Shown: piece after piece, positions 7,329 through 15,007 of the stretch
Position numbering within the stretch: the first letter of the stretch is position 1
Layout of the letters: each line of letters opens with the position of its first letter
NCBI GenBank assembly: GCA_031276545.1
Contig: JAISMW010000087.1
Span: 1-16,302 of the forward strand
Reading direction: 5' to 3'
Source: Tannerellaceae bacterium
Lineage (GTDB): Bacteria > Bacteroidota > Bacteroidia > Bacteroidales > Tannerellaceae
Length of the DNA: 16,302 bases
Program-made: the position numbers and the translations under genes
Notes under the pieces: generated by a model
Told to the model about the DNA's origin: nothing
Database searches by the model: none
The model's input: only the letters and a program-made list of their open reading frames with translations

Positions 7329-8447
7329 ATGCCCGATTTTGATATAAAAGATATAGGGATATTGAAGCGGAAGATATCCATCATCGAAAGAGCACTTCTG
7401 GCGGGAATTATTTCAATCATTTTCGCACTTTATTACAGCCAGCAGTCTATGGCGGGAATCATTCTTTTCATCCTGATTGTCCTCTATACCGTGAAAGGCA
7501 TACTGGGGAAACAGCTCCGGCAGAAGGAATACCTGGCCAAAATCGTAGAAGAACGAACCATAGAACTTCGCGTGCAGCGAGACCAGGTGCTGATGGAATC
7601 AGAAAAACTCTCGGCCGCCCTCGCCGCCCTCGCCGAGGCTCAGGACGAACTGGTGCGCAGCGAACGACTTGCCACGGTAGGACAACTCACCAAAGGTCTG
7701 GTAGACCGGATACTTAATCCGCTGAATTATATCAACAATTTTGCAGGACTATCCATCCGCCTTATCCATGGACTGGAAAAGGAATGGAGGAGCGAACCGG
7801 ACGCTGTCACCACAGAATCATACGCCGAAACGCGGGAGGTACTGCAGATGATTCGCGAAAACCTCACCAAAATAAGCGAGCACGGAGCCAACACCGTACG
7901 CATCGTGAAAGCAATGGAAGAGTTGCTGAAAGACCCCAAAGGCAAGATGGCGCCCACGGACATCAACAACCTCTGCAAAGCCAATATAGACGTAATATCC
8001 AAACTGTTTGCGAAAGAAATAGAGGAATACAGCATACGCATCAGCCTGCGGAAACTGACGCTTTCGCTGCTGATAGATGTACACATCGAACAGATGAGCA
8101 AAGTCCTGCTCCATCTCTTTAAAAACAGCCTGTACGCCCTGGTGAAAAAAGCCGCCAGGCAGACCTTCTCACCCGAACTCTCCGTCAGCATCCACAAACA
8201 AGGAGACCATATCGTGATAAAGGTCTACGACAACGGCACAGGAATCGAAGACCATGTAAAGGACAGGATATTCGAACCCTTCTTCACCACCAAACCTACG
8301 GCCGAAGCCGCCGGCACAGGTTTATACATCAGCCGCGAAGTGATCCTGAACCATAAAGGAAGCCTGACAGTGGAGAGCGAAAAAGATCAATATTGCGAAT
8401 TTACCATGACTATACCCATTCATCAAACTACCGAAAACAATGAATGA
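7329..8447 (+). CDS. Membrane histidine-kinase-like protein lacking the phosphoacceptor histidine
   Basis: This is a 372-residue protein. Two N-terminal membrane spans (about 22-38 and 43-58) are joined by a very short loop, so there is no periplasmic sensor. A coiled coil follows (about 62-112, EERTIELRVQRDQVLMESEK...), then a dimerisation/phosphoacceptor-like helix and a HATPase_c domain. The H-box of this kinase group normally reads GQLTAGIAHEINNPLNYI. Here it is GQLTKGLVDRILNPLNYI, with D126 in place of His and R127 in place of Glu (codons GAC CGG). The ATP-binding part looks intact: LLHLFKNSLYAL (N-box), VYDNGTGI (G1), FEPFFTTKP (F-box) and AAGTGLYISREVI (G2). It cannot autophosphorylate in the usual way. 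It may signal by ATP-dependent shape change, or pair with the soluble kinase that follows. It starts 3 bp after the RsbW-like gene and overlaps the next kinase by 8 bp. Confidence 0.92.
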   Translation: MPDFDIKDIGILKRKISIIERALLAGIISIIFALYYSQQSMAGIILFILIVLYTVKGILGKQLRQKEYLAKIVEERTIELRVQRDQVLMESEKLSAALAALAEAQDELVRSERLATVGQLTKGLVDRILNPLNYINNFAGLSIRLIHGLEKEWRSEPDAVTTESYAETREVLQMIRENLTKISEHGANTVRIVKAMEELLKDPKGKMAPTDINNLCKANIDVISKLFAKEIEEYSIRISLRKLTLSLLIDVHIEQMSKVLLHLFKNSLYALVKKAARQTFSPELSVSIHKQGDHIVIKVYDNGTGIEDHVKDRIFEPFFTTKPTAEAAGTGLYISREVILNHKGSLTVESEKDQYCEFTMTIPIHQTTENNE

Positions 8448-9267
8448 CACAGACAAATACATCGAATATCTGCAGCAGCAGATAAGCAACCAGGACAAAC
8501 TGGCCTCCCTGGGAATGCTAAGCGCAGGCATCGTACATGAAATACAGAATCCGCTGAACTTTGTGATCAATTTCAGCAAGCTGTCCGGCAAACTCCTGAA
8601 GGATATGGAAGATGTACTGCAAGAAGCGGAAAGCTCGCTCGCACAAGACGCCAGGGAAGAACTAAAGGACATCCTTGCCGACCTGAAAAGCAATATCGCC
8701 AAAATAGAAGAGAACGGACACCGCGTGTCCGGCATCATACGGGGCATCCTGCTGTATTCGCGCGGAAAAGACGACTATATGCCTACCGACCTGAAGGAAC
8801 TGGTGCACGAATATATCTGGCTTTCGTACCATGCCGTGAGAGCAGGACACAAGAATTTCAACGTCCGCATCACAGAAGACTACGCACCGGATATCCCCCT
8901 GCTGAACCTTATCCCGCAAGACCTGAGCCGAGCCGTGCTGAACATCATGAACAATGCCTGCTATGCCGTGTTCAGCAAGCTGAAAGAAGCGTCGGCAGCC
9001 TCCTATGAACCCGCCATCAGGGTGGAAATACGGAAAGAGAACGAACGCGTGAAGCTGATGATTGAAGACAACGGCACCGGCATCCCCCCCGAAGTGAGAG
9101 AGAAACTGTACACCCCTTTCTTCACCACCAAACCCGTAGGGGAAGGTACCGGGCTGGGACTGTCTATCTGCAAATCCATTATAGAGAACAAACATAAGGG
9201 AAGCATCGAAATGGACACGACGGTGAACGAGTTTACCCGGTTTACGGTTTCATTGCCCCTTTCATAA
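8440..9267 (+). CDS. Soluble sensor-less histidine kinase
   Basis: This 275-residue cytoplasmic kinase has no membrane span and only a short N-terminal helix (DKYIEYLQQQISNQDKLASL). The H-box is intact: GMLSAGIVHEIQNPLNFV with H33 as phosphoacceptor. The catalytic domain has the N-box RAVLNIMNNACYAVF, G1 IEDNGTGIPPEV, F-box YTPFFTTKPVGEG and G2 GTGLGLSICKSIIENKHKG. The most likely phosphate receiver is the receiver domain of the next gene, which starts 14 bp downstream. It is homologous to the preceding kinase-like gene over the H-box and ATPase parts, so the two may be ancient duplicates that now divide the work. Input probably comes from a protein partner, possibly the membrane-bound, histidine-less relative with which it overlaps by 8 bp. 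Confidence 0.95.
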   Translation: MNDTDKYIEYLQQQISNQDKLASLGMLSAGIVHEIQNPLNFVINFSKLSGKLLKDMEDVLQEAESSLAQDAREELKDILADLKSNIAKIEENGHRVSGIIRGILLYSRGKDDYMPTDLKELVHEYIWLSYHAVRAGHKNFNVRITEDYAPDIPLLNLIPQDLSRAVLNIMNNACYAVFSKLKEASAASYEPAIRVEIRKENERVKLMIEDNGTGIPPEVREKLYTPFFTTKPVGEGTGLGLSICKSIIENKHKGSIEMDTTVNEFTRFTVSLPLS

Positions 9268-9281
9268 AAAGGAAACAGTCT

Positions 9282-10448
9282 ATGCCCGTTAAAATACTAA
9301 GCGTCGACGACGAACAAGATATGGAAATACTGCTTACCCAGTACTTCCGCCGGAAGATCAAAAAAGGAGAATACGAATTTGCCTTCGCCCACAATGGCGT
9401 GGAGGCGCTGCAAATGCTGCTGGATCGCCCGGACTTCGACATTATACTGAGCGATATCAATATGCCGGAAATGGACGGCCTCACCCTGCTGACCAAAATA
9501 AACGAGATGCGCAACCCCGCGCTAAAGTGCATCATGGTCTCGGCCTACGGCGATATGGAGAACATTCGCACCGCAATGAACCGGGGAGCCTTCGACTTTA
9601 CCACGAAGCCCATCAATCTGGAAGATATGGAATGTACGATTGAAAAGGCTATCGAACAAATCGCCTTTATCAAGAACGCCCAGCAGGAGCACACCCAGCT
9701 TAAATCCATCCAGTCCGACCTGAAAATAGCCAGGGAGATACAGCAGACGATCCTCCCCAAACAGTTTCCTCCCTTCCCCGAACCGAATACGTTCGACATC
9801 TATGCTTCCATGAATGCGGCGGCATACGTGGGGGGCGACTTCTACGACTTTTTCCTCATTGATGAAGACCGGCTGGGCTTCGTCGTGGCCGATGTGTCGG
9901 GGAAAGGAATCCCCGCAGCTATTTTTATGGCCATCAGCCGGACGGTGATTCGCGCCATCGCTCTGAGCGAAAATTCCTCCTCCGTATGTATGCAGCGCTC
10001 GAACCGGATCCTTTGCCGGGAAAGCGTCAACGATATGTTCGTGACGGCCTTCTACGGCATACTGAATATCCGGAGCGGGCTGGCGACCTACTGCAATGCA
10101 GGCCACAATCCTCCCGTCCTTATCCGGAAAGAGGGAACGGAGGCCTCCTTCCTCCCGCTCACAAACGACGTAATCCTGGGCGCCTTGCCCGATGCCGGCT
10201 ACCATGAAAAAGAACTGATGCTTCACCCCGGCGACAGCCTGTTCCTGTATACCGACGGCGTCACCGAGGCGATGAACGGACAGAAGGAGCTTTACGGCAA
10301 CGCCCGCCTGCTGGAACACTGCCGCTGCATGACAACCTGCCATCCCCGTGAAACGGTGGAGCGAATAACGGATTCCATCAACCGCTTCACTTCCGGCGCC
10401 GTGCAGTCGGACGATATTACCCTGCTGTCCATTCTTTATACCGGATAG
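9282..10448 (+). CDS. Response regulator fused to PP2C/SpoIIE (RsbU-like) phosphatase
   Basis: The protein has 388 residues. The receiver domain (about 1-125) has the acidic pocket D9/D10/E11, phosphoacceptor D58 in ILSDINMP, and K109 in TTKPIN. A helical linker carries SDLKIAREIQQTILPKQFP (145-163), the usual bridge to RsbU-type phosphatases. The phosphatase domain (about 170-388) has metal-binding motifs GGDFYDFF (184-191), VVADVSGKGIPAA (201-213), NDMFVTAFYGIL (250-261), CNAGHNPP (271-278), YTDGVTEA and a terminal SDDIT (D377/D378). By family analogy, phosphorylation of D58 would switch on dephosphorylation of the STAS protein encoded at the start of the operon. It is the last gene of the operon, with the terminator hairpin starting 28 nt after its stop. 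All key residues are present. Confidence 0.96.
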   Translation: MPVKILSVDDEQDMEILLTQYFRRKIKKGEYEFAFAHNGVEALQMLLDRPDFDIILSDINMPEMDGLTLLTKINEMRNPALKCIMVSAYGDMENIRTAMNRGAFDFTTKPINLEDMECTIEKAIEQIAFIKNAQQEHTQLKSIQSDLKIAREIQQTILPKQFPPFPEPNTFDIYASMNAAAYVGGDFYDFFLIDEDRLGFVVADVSGKGIPAAIFMAISRTVIRAIALSENSSSVCMQRSNRILCRESVNDMFVTAFYGILNIRSGLATYCNAGHNPPVLIRKEGTEASFLPLTNDVILGALPDAGYHEKELMLHPGDSLFLYTDGVTEAMNGQKELYGNARLLEHCRCMTTCHPRETVERITDSINRFTSGAVQSDDITLLSILYTG

Positions 10449-10476
10449 GGCGGCGGGGCTGCACAGGTCTTTCAGC

Positions 10477-10524
10477 AGAAAAGCTATCTTTTCCCTGTCG
10501 GGAAAAGATAGCTTTTCTGTTTTT
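10477..10524. terminator. Strong hairpin terminator between convergent operons
   Basis: AGAAAAGCTATCTTTTCCC (10477-10495) pairs perfectly with its complement at 10500-10518: a 19-bp stem with a TGTC loop. On the plus strand GTTTTT (10519-10524) follows, as in intrinsic terminators. On the minus strand the stem itself ends in CTTTTCT, so it may also stop the opposite operon, whose last stop codon lies about 23 nt away. Confidence 0.9.
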
Positions 10525-10541
10525 ACCGTGCCGCAAACGGC

Positions 10542-11369
10542 TTATTTCAGCAGGGCATCGCGGATGGCGAGGATTTCGGCGTTAGACTCGCGGGCTGTCC
10601 GGACGGAGGTTACTTTATCCTTCAGCGGTTGGAGGATTTCTCCCAGCTTTGCCAGGTCGGGATAGTAAGCGGTTAAGTCGGCGGTTATTTGGCCGAGTAT
10701 TTCCAGGCGCTTAGTCTGATTGTCGGTCAGCCCGGCGGACGTGGCATCGCCCTGTACAACCAAGGACGGGTTCGCATAGACGACGGCCAGCTCGGCGGCA
10801 ATGCCGCTGAAGAGTTCAATCTGGACGTCCACCTTGTCGTCGGCTGCCAGCGCCTGAATGATTTGGTCTTCCTGTTCGCGGAGGAAGGCGCCGAACTCTT
10901 CTTTGGAGGCAGGAGCCGGTTTGTTCAGAATGTTCAGCACATACGTGATGTTCAGTGCAGAGGTCAGTTCGGCCAGTACGCTTTCTATTTCGGTGGTGGG
11001 CTGTCCCAGCGCTTTCAGCACACTGTAGTCGGCCAGGTAGATTCCGGCAGCGCAGGCTTTCTGTGCCGTGGAGGTTAGTTCGGCTGCTTTCGAAACGGGC
11101 AGCAGAGAGTTCAGACTGCCTATGCCTATCGTCACTTCGCCGGTGGCAATGCGATAGGGGATTTCCGAATCCGGCAAGTCTTTCAGCAACTGAACGGTTT
11201 CCGTTTTCACTTCTTCCGTCAATAATGTTTTGGGTACACTGCCTGCCGCCACGGCTGCATCTTCTGCCTGCGAGGCTCCGTCGTCGTTTGCTTTCTTGGT
11301 ACCGCTGCACGAGGTCAGGCTAAAAATAAATGCTGCTACGGCGAGCAGCCCCATCATACTTCTTTTCAT
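10542..11369 (-). CDS. Lipoprotein of unknown function, ABC-transporter partner
   Basis: The protein has 275 residues. The N-terminus MKRSMMGLLAVAAFIFSLTSC is a lipoprotein signal with lipobox LTSC; C21 would be the lipidated residue. A short polar, acidic tether (SGTKKANDDGASQAEDAAVA) follows. The mature part is alanine- and leucine-rich and predicted almost all helical, for example SKAAELTSTAQKACAAGIYL and NITYVLNILNKPAP. I recognise no catalytic motif and cannot name the family. It starts 33 bp after the stop of the ABC transporter gene on the same strand, which suggests one transcript and a shared envelope task, for example as a periplasmic-facing accessory. Weaker evidence: there is no separate promoter match in the gap. 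Confidence 0.85.
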   Translation of the reverse strand: MKRSMMGLLAVAAFIFSLTSCSGTKKANDDGASQAEDAAVAAGSVPKTLLTEEVKTETVQLLKDLPDSEIPYRIATGEVTIGIGSLNSLLPVSKAAELTSTAQKACAAGIYLADYSVLKALGQPTTEIESVLAELTSALNITYVLNILNKPAPASKEEFGAFLREQEDQIIQALAADDKVDVQIELFSGIAAELAVVYANPSLVVQGDATSAGLTDNQTKRLEILGQITADLTAYYPDLAKLGEILQPLKDKVTSVRTARESNAEILAIRDALLK

Positions 11370-11402
11370 GATTTTCGTTGTGTTAAATTATATAATCCTT
11401 TG

Positions 11403-14318
11403 TTAGTAGTCCTTTTTGTTCCGGAGGTACTTCCCCGGAATGTCCGCGAATATAGCGATTATCACCAGAACGGCAAAAAAAGACAGTATTATCAGGTTAA
11501 AGAAATAAGTTGAAAGATAATACCTTCCGACGCGTTTCTCATGACTGTAGAAAGGCGCTCTGCCCCACGGGTTCTCCGGCTTCATGTAGACGGCGCCTAT
11601 ACGGGGATAGATCCGCTGTCCGGCTTTACGGAAGAAGGGATTTCCCAGCCCGGTCACCAGATTCTCCACCGCCTCGTTGTGGTGCGCCTGTTTGAGGCCT
11701 GTCAGGTATCCGGCGCCCTTCTCTCCGGCGATCCGGGTCTGCGTCTGCTCCAGATAGGCGGTGAAATTATGCGCCCGGATGCGCAGGGCCGAATCTGCTT
11801 TATCCAGATAAGCGGCGAGGGTTTCCGTTCCGGAAAAGGGTGGGATGCGGGCGGCTTCCCCAAGCCGCAGGATTTCGTTGCAGACGGTTGCTCCGGCAGC
11901 GGAATCGCCTTGGGTATACGCTTCCGCCAGGGTACGGACTTCCGGCAGATGGATATCCTTGTAGTATTGCGCCCGAAACTGCTCTTTCCTTATCGGGAAA
12001 AACAGGCGGTTGTAGGAATTGCCGGTAAACTGTTCCACCGTCAGGGCTTCGAAAGCCCAGCGCGAGGGGATTATTTCGCCGACCGGAGGCGCTACGTTCC
12101 GATCGCCTGCCGCATTTCCGGAGTTGAGGTCGTCGAAACGGATCACCAGTCCGCAAAGCAGTATCTGGGGAATCAGCAGCAGCGGGATCGTAATATAAAT
12201 GGAAACGATCGAACGGAGTGTCTGCGAAAGCCACAGGCCGGTCAGATTGGCCAGGAAGGCCGTAGCCCACAGCACGCTCCACCAGACCGGAAACATCCCG
12301 TGCCCCACCTCGATAATGTGATTCCCCACCAGAATGAACAGAAAGGTCTGAAGCCCCGACAGCATGAAGAGGTAAAGCATCTTGGCGCTCAGGTAGCTGC
12401 TCCGGCTCAGGCGCAGGAAGCGTTCCCGCTTCAGTACCGTCCGGTCGCGGATGATTTCCTCTGCACTGATGCTTAGCCCGATGAAAGTGACTACGATGAC
12501 AGACATGAAGATATACGTAACGAAATTCCTGTTCCCCAGCAGCGTGTACTGCCCGTCGGCTGCAAAGCGGGTGAGCAGGGCTACGATCCATGCCAGAAGG
12601 GGAGCCTCCAGCAGGGCGATGATCAGATACTGGAGGTTGGTCAGTTTGGTACGGATATTCCGCTCCGAGAAGATGAGGAACTGCTTCAGCCACGAAGGAC
12701 GCTTCTGCCGGTTGTCGGGCAGCGCATGTACGGGTATCTCCCCGAAGGCGGGGCGGGCGTCGAGGTACATTGCGTGCCACTCGGCGGAGGTGAATTTGCG
12801 GATATTCGTCAGGTTGCCCGAATCGTCAATCTTTTTCGAATCCATGATGTTCAGGATCAGTTCCGGATTCACATTCCCGCAGGCGCTGCATACGCTGATG
12901 TCCCGGTCGGTATATTTCGCCGCATGTTTAAACCAGGTAATCGCCTCTATCGGATTGCCGTCGTAGACGGGATAGCCTCCCCGGTCGAGCAGCCAGAGGC
13001 GGTCGAAGAGCTTGTAGATTTCGGAAGAGGGCTGGTGGATGTTTACGATGATCAGCCTCCCTTTGTGCGTCTGCTCCTTCAGCAGCATCATCACTTTTTC
13101 CGAATCGGAAGACGACAGCCCGGAGGTCGGTTCGTCCAGATAGAGTATCGCCGGCTCGCGGATAAGCTCCAGCGCGATATTGAGGCGTTTGCGCTGTCCG
13201 CCGCTGATGGTTTTCCGCAGGGGGGAGCCTACTTCGAGGTCTTTTATTTCGCTCAGGTCCAAATCGTCCAGCACCCGGTTCACCCGTTTGTCTATCTCCT
13301 GAAGCGAAAGGCCGTCGAAGCAGAAACGGGCTGTGAACCACAGATTCCGGTAGACCGTAAGCTCCTCTATCAGCAAGTCGTCCTGCGGGACAAAGCCCGT
13401 CAGCCGGCGCGCCCCGGAGGAATCCGCCGGATAGCCGTTGATCGTAACGGAACCCCGGTCGGGCGGGATGCTTCCGTTCAGTATGCCCAGCAGCGTAGAC
13501 TTCCCCACGCCGCTCCCTCCCATGATGGCCACCAGTTGTCCCGATTCCAGATCGAAGGAAAAGTTGTGCAGTCCGGACGTCGAGTTGCCGAACGTAAAAT
13601 GGATGTCGCGCCCCGAGAGGAAGATGCGGTCGCGCTCCGTGTCCCGGTTGAACACCGCCGCCGGATCGCTGAAGTACACCGGCAGGAAATGCGGCCCCTT
13701 CACCACGCTGCTGTGCTGCCAGGTGTAGAAGATGCCGGGAGTCAGCGGGATGTCGTTCATGAACACCGTCCCGCTTCCGCGGTACGTCAGGAGGTATCTG
13801 CCGAAGCGTCCGATCCGCCACACGCTGATTTCTCCCTCCATTCCTTCGCGCCGTATATGGAGGCCGCTGTCCTTTTCTTCGGCGCCGATCGTCAGGATGG
13901 AGTCCGAGGGGCGGTCTTCTATAAAGGCGCAGGCTTCGTCGAACTCCGTTTGCGGGATGCCGAATATCTCCGAAACCGTCCGGAACATCCCCTGATGACC
14001 TCCGAACTCTCCGCTGTTGCGGCAGGCAAACTCCATGAAGCGTACCAGCAGCAGCAGTTGTTCCTCGGCCGTAAGTTTCACCTTCATCTGTTTGCAGATA
14101 TTGTGCACCACATTCTCCTTGTTGATAGCATACAGCGAATCGTCGTACATGCTCCTCAGCTCGTGGTACAACTCGATATGTTCCTTGTGCGAACGGACGC
14201 CGAAATGGCTCGACAGGTAGGAATGGACGGCCTGCACGGCCTGTTCCTTTTCTATCTTCACGATAGAGGCAAACACGGCAAAGAGATTCAGCAGTCCGTT
14301 AAGTATACTTTCGTTCAT
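11403..14318 (-). CDS. ABCG-like ATPase-permease with an extra N-terminal helical domain
   Basis: This 971-residue protein has its ATPase first and membrane domain second, as in ABCG/White half-transporters. Residues 1-135 are helical and resemble a TerB-like domain (weak call); 140-225 is a beta-rich linker, possibly FHA-like. The nucleotide-binding domain spans about 235-460: Walker A GGSGVGKST (267-275), Q-loop Q312, signature ISGGQRKRLN (371-380), Walker B AILYLDEPTSGLSS (390-403) and H-loop IVNIHQPSSEIY (424-435, H429). A CSAC pair (477-480) follows. The membrane domain has about five spans (roughly 567-740), then a large soluble loop of some 200 residues and a last span near the C-terminus (STYFFNLIILSFFAVLVIIA). 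Start: ATG at 14318, about 10 nt after the likely transcription start. It is followed by the lipoprotein gene. The direction and cargo are unknown; related proteins are mostly exporters. Confidence 0.93.
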   Translation of the reverse strand: MNESILNGLLNLFAVFASIVKIEKEQAVQAVHSYLSSHFGVRSHKEHIELYHELRSMYDDSLYAINKENVVHNICKQMKVKLTAEEQLLLLVRFMEFACRNSGEFGGHQGMFRTVSEIFGIPQTEFDEACAFIEDRPSDSILTIGAEEKDSGLHIRREGMEGEISVWRIGRFGRYLLTYRGSGTVFMNDIPLTPGIFYTWQHSSVVKGPHFLPVYFSDPAAVFNRDTERDRIFLSGRDIHFTFGNSTSGLHNFSFDLESGQLVAIMGGSGVGKSTLLGILNGSIPPDRGSVTINGYPADSSGARRLTGFVPQDDLLIEELTVYRNLWFTARFCFDGLSLQEIDKRVNRVLDDLDLSEIKDLEVGSPLRKTISGGQRKRLNIALELIREPAILYLDEPTSGLSSSDSEKVMMLLKEQTHKGRLIIVNIHQPSSEIYKLFDRLWLLDRGGYPVYDGNPIEAITWFKHAAKYTDRDISVCSACGNVNPELILNIMDSKKIDDSGNLTNIRKFTSAEWHAMYLDARPAFGEIPVHALPDNRQKRPSWLKQFLIFSERNIRTKLTNLQYLIIALLEAPLLAWIVALLTRFAADGQYTLLGNRNFVTYIFMSVIVVTFIGLSISAEEIIRDRTVLKRERFLRLSRSSYLSAKMLYLFMLSGLQTFLFILVGNHIIEVGHGMFPVWWSVLWATAFLANLTGLWLSQTLRSIVSIYITIPLLLIPQILLCGLVIRFDDLNSGNAAGDRNVAPPVGEIIPSRWAFEALTVEQFTGNSYNRLFFPIRKEQFRAQYYKDIHLPEVRTLAEAYTQGDSAAGATVCNEILRLGEAARIPPFSGTETLAAYLDKADSALRIRAHNFTAYLEQTQTRIAGEKGAGYLTGLKQAHHNEAVENLVTGLGNPFFRKAGQRIYPRIGAVYMKPENPWGRAPFYSHEKRVGRYYLSTYFFNLIILSFFAVLVIIAIFADIPGKYLRNKKDY

Positions 14319-14334
14319 CGGCTTTTTTTGCGGA

Positions 14335-14367
14335 CAAAGCTATAAAAAAACAGCATTGCCGGGCAAA
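14335..14367 (-). promoter_or_regulatory. Bacteroidota-type promoter of the ABC transporter operon
   Basis: On the minus strand TTTG (14367-14364) is followed after 21 bp by TAGCTTTG (14342-14335), an exact TAnnTTTG match. Transcription would begin near 14328-14331, giving a leader of only about 10 nt before the ATG at 14318. Confidence 0.6.
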
Positions 14368-14409
14368 AATCTTCAGCACGGCAAGAACCGCCGGCCACAT
14401 CCAATCGCC

Positions 14410-14553
14410 CGCCCTTGCGCCCGGAAGCCCCGCCGGACGCTTGGGAGCGACCGCCTTCCGAAGGACTGTCCACGCCCTCAACAATCCGGTCTGTGCTTTC
14501 CTGTCCCGTTCGACCGCCCTTGCGACCGGAAGCCCCGCCGGACGTTAGGGGGC
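14410..14553. repeat. GC-rich direct repeat, two copies 105 bp apart
   Basis: CGCCCTTGCG followed by n and CCGGAAGCCCCGCCGGACG occurs at 14410-14439 and again at 14515-14544, with one mismatch in 30. Weaker similarity continues to 14448 and 14553. A related CCGGAAGCCCC occurs near 15157. The DNA between the copies shows no gene. This separates the ABC operon promoter from the 21-bp minisatellite. Confidence 0.75.
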
Positions 14554-14608
14554 AAAAAACTTCTGCCGGTGTAGACCCGCAGAAGCTTCATGTACGCATA
14601 TTGCCGCT

Positions 14609-15007
14609 AATATTTGCATTACTTATTAGAATATTTGCGTTACTTCCGCTAATATTTGCATTACTTATTGGAATATTTGCATTACTTCCGCCAATATTTG
14701 CATTACTTCTTCTAATATTTGCATTACTTATTGGAATATTTGCGTTACTTCCGACAATATTTGCATTACTTATTGGAATATTTGCATTACTTCTTCCAAT
14801 ATTTGCGTTACTTATTGGAATATTTGCATTACTTCTTCCAATATTTGCATTACTTATTGGAATATTTGCATTACTTATTGGAGTATTTGCATTACTTCTT
14901 CTAATATTTGCATTACTTATTGGAGTATTTGCATTACTTCCGCTAATATTTTCATTACTCATTAATATATTTACAGTCATTATCGACATATTTGCAATCA
15001 TTACCGA
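14609..15007. repeat. 21-bp minisatellite, 16 good and 3 decayed units
   Basis: The unit is AATATTTGCATTACTT plus a five-base tail. Sixteen units run without a length change from 14609 to 14944, then three diverged 21-bp units to 15007. Tails fall into two classes, ATTGG-like and CCGCT/CTTCC-like, which mostly alternate, so the higher-order period is 42 bp. Because 21 is a multiple of three, frames stay open on both strands. The plus strand reads hydrophobic IFALLIG/IFALLPL repeats (possible frame to 15038). The minus strand reads SNANIPI/SNANIGR repeats inside an ATG-started frame from 15064 to 14588 (158 residues). Neither frame has a recognisable domain, signal or promoter, so I do not call a gene. 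Units decay toward 15007. Confidence 0.92.

Noticed and set aside
9522..10343. 273-codon open frame antisense to the receiver-PP2C gene
   Set aside because: The plus-strand frame has all receiver and phosphatase motifs; the antisense frame has no recognisable feature.
12726..14345. 539-codon open frame antisense to the ABC transporter
   Set aside because: The minus-strand frame carries Walker A, signature, Walker B and H-loop motifs. The antisense frame has none and follows from GC-rich third positions.
14609..15007. CRISPR array
   Set aside because: Units are contiguous 21-bp repeats with no unique spacers, and no cas genes are nearby.
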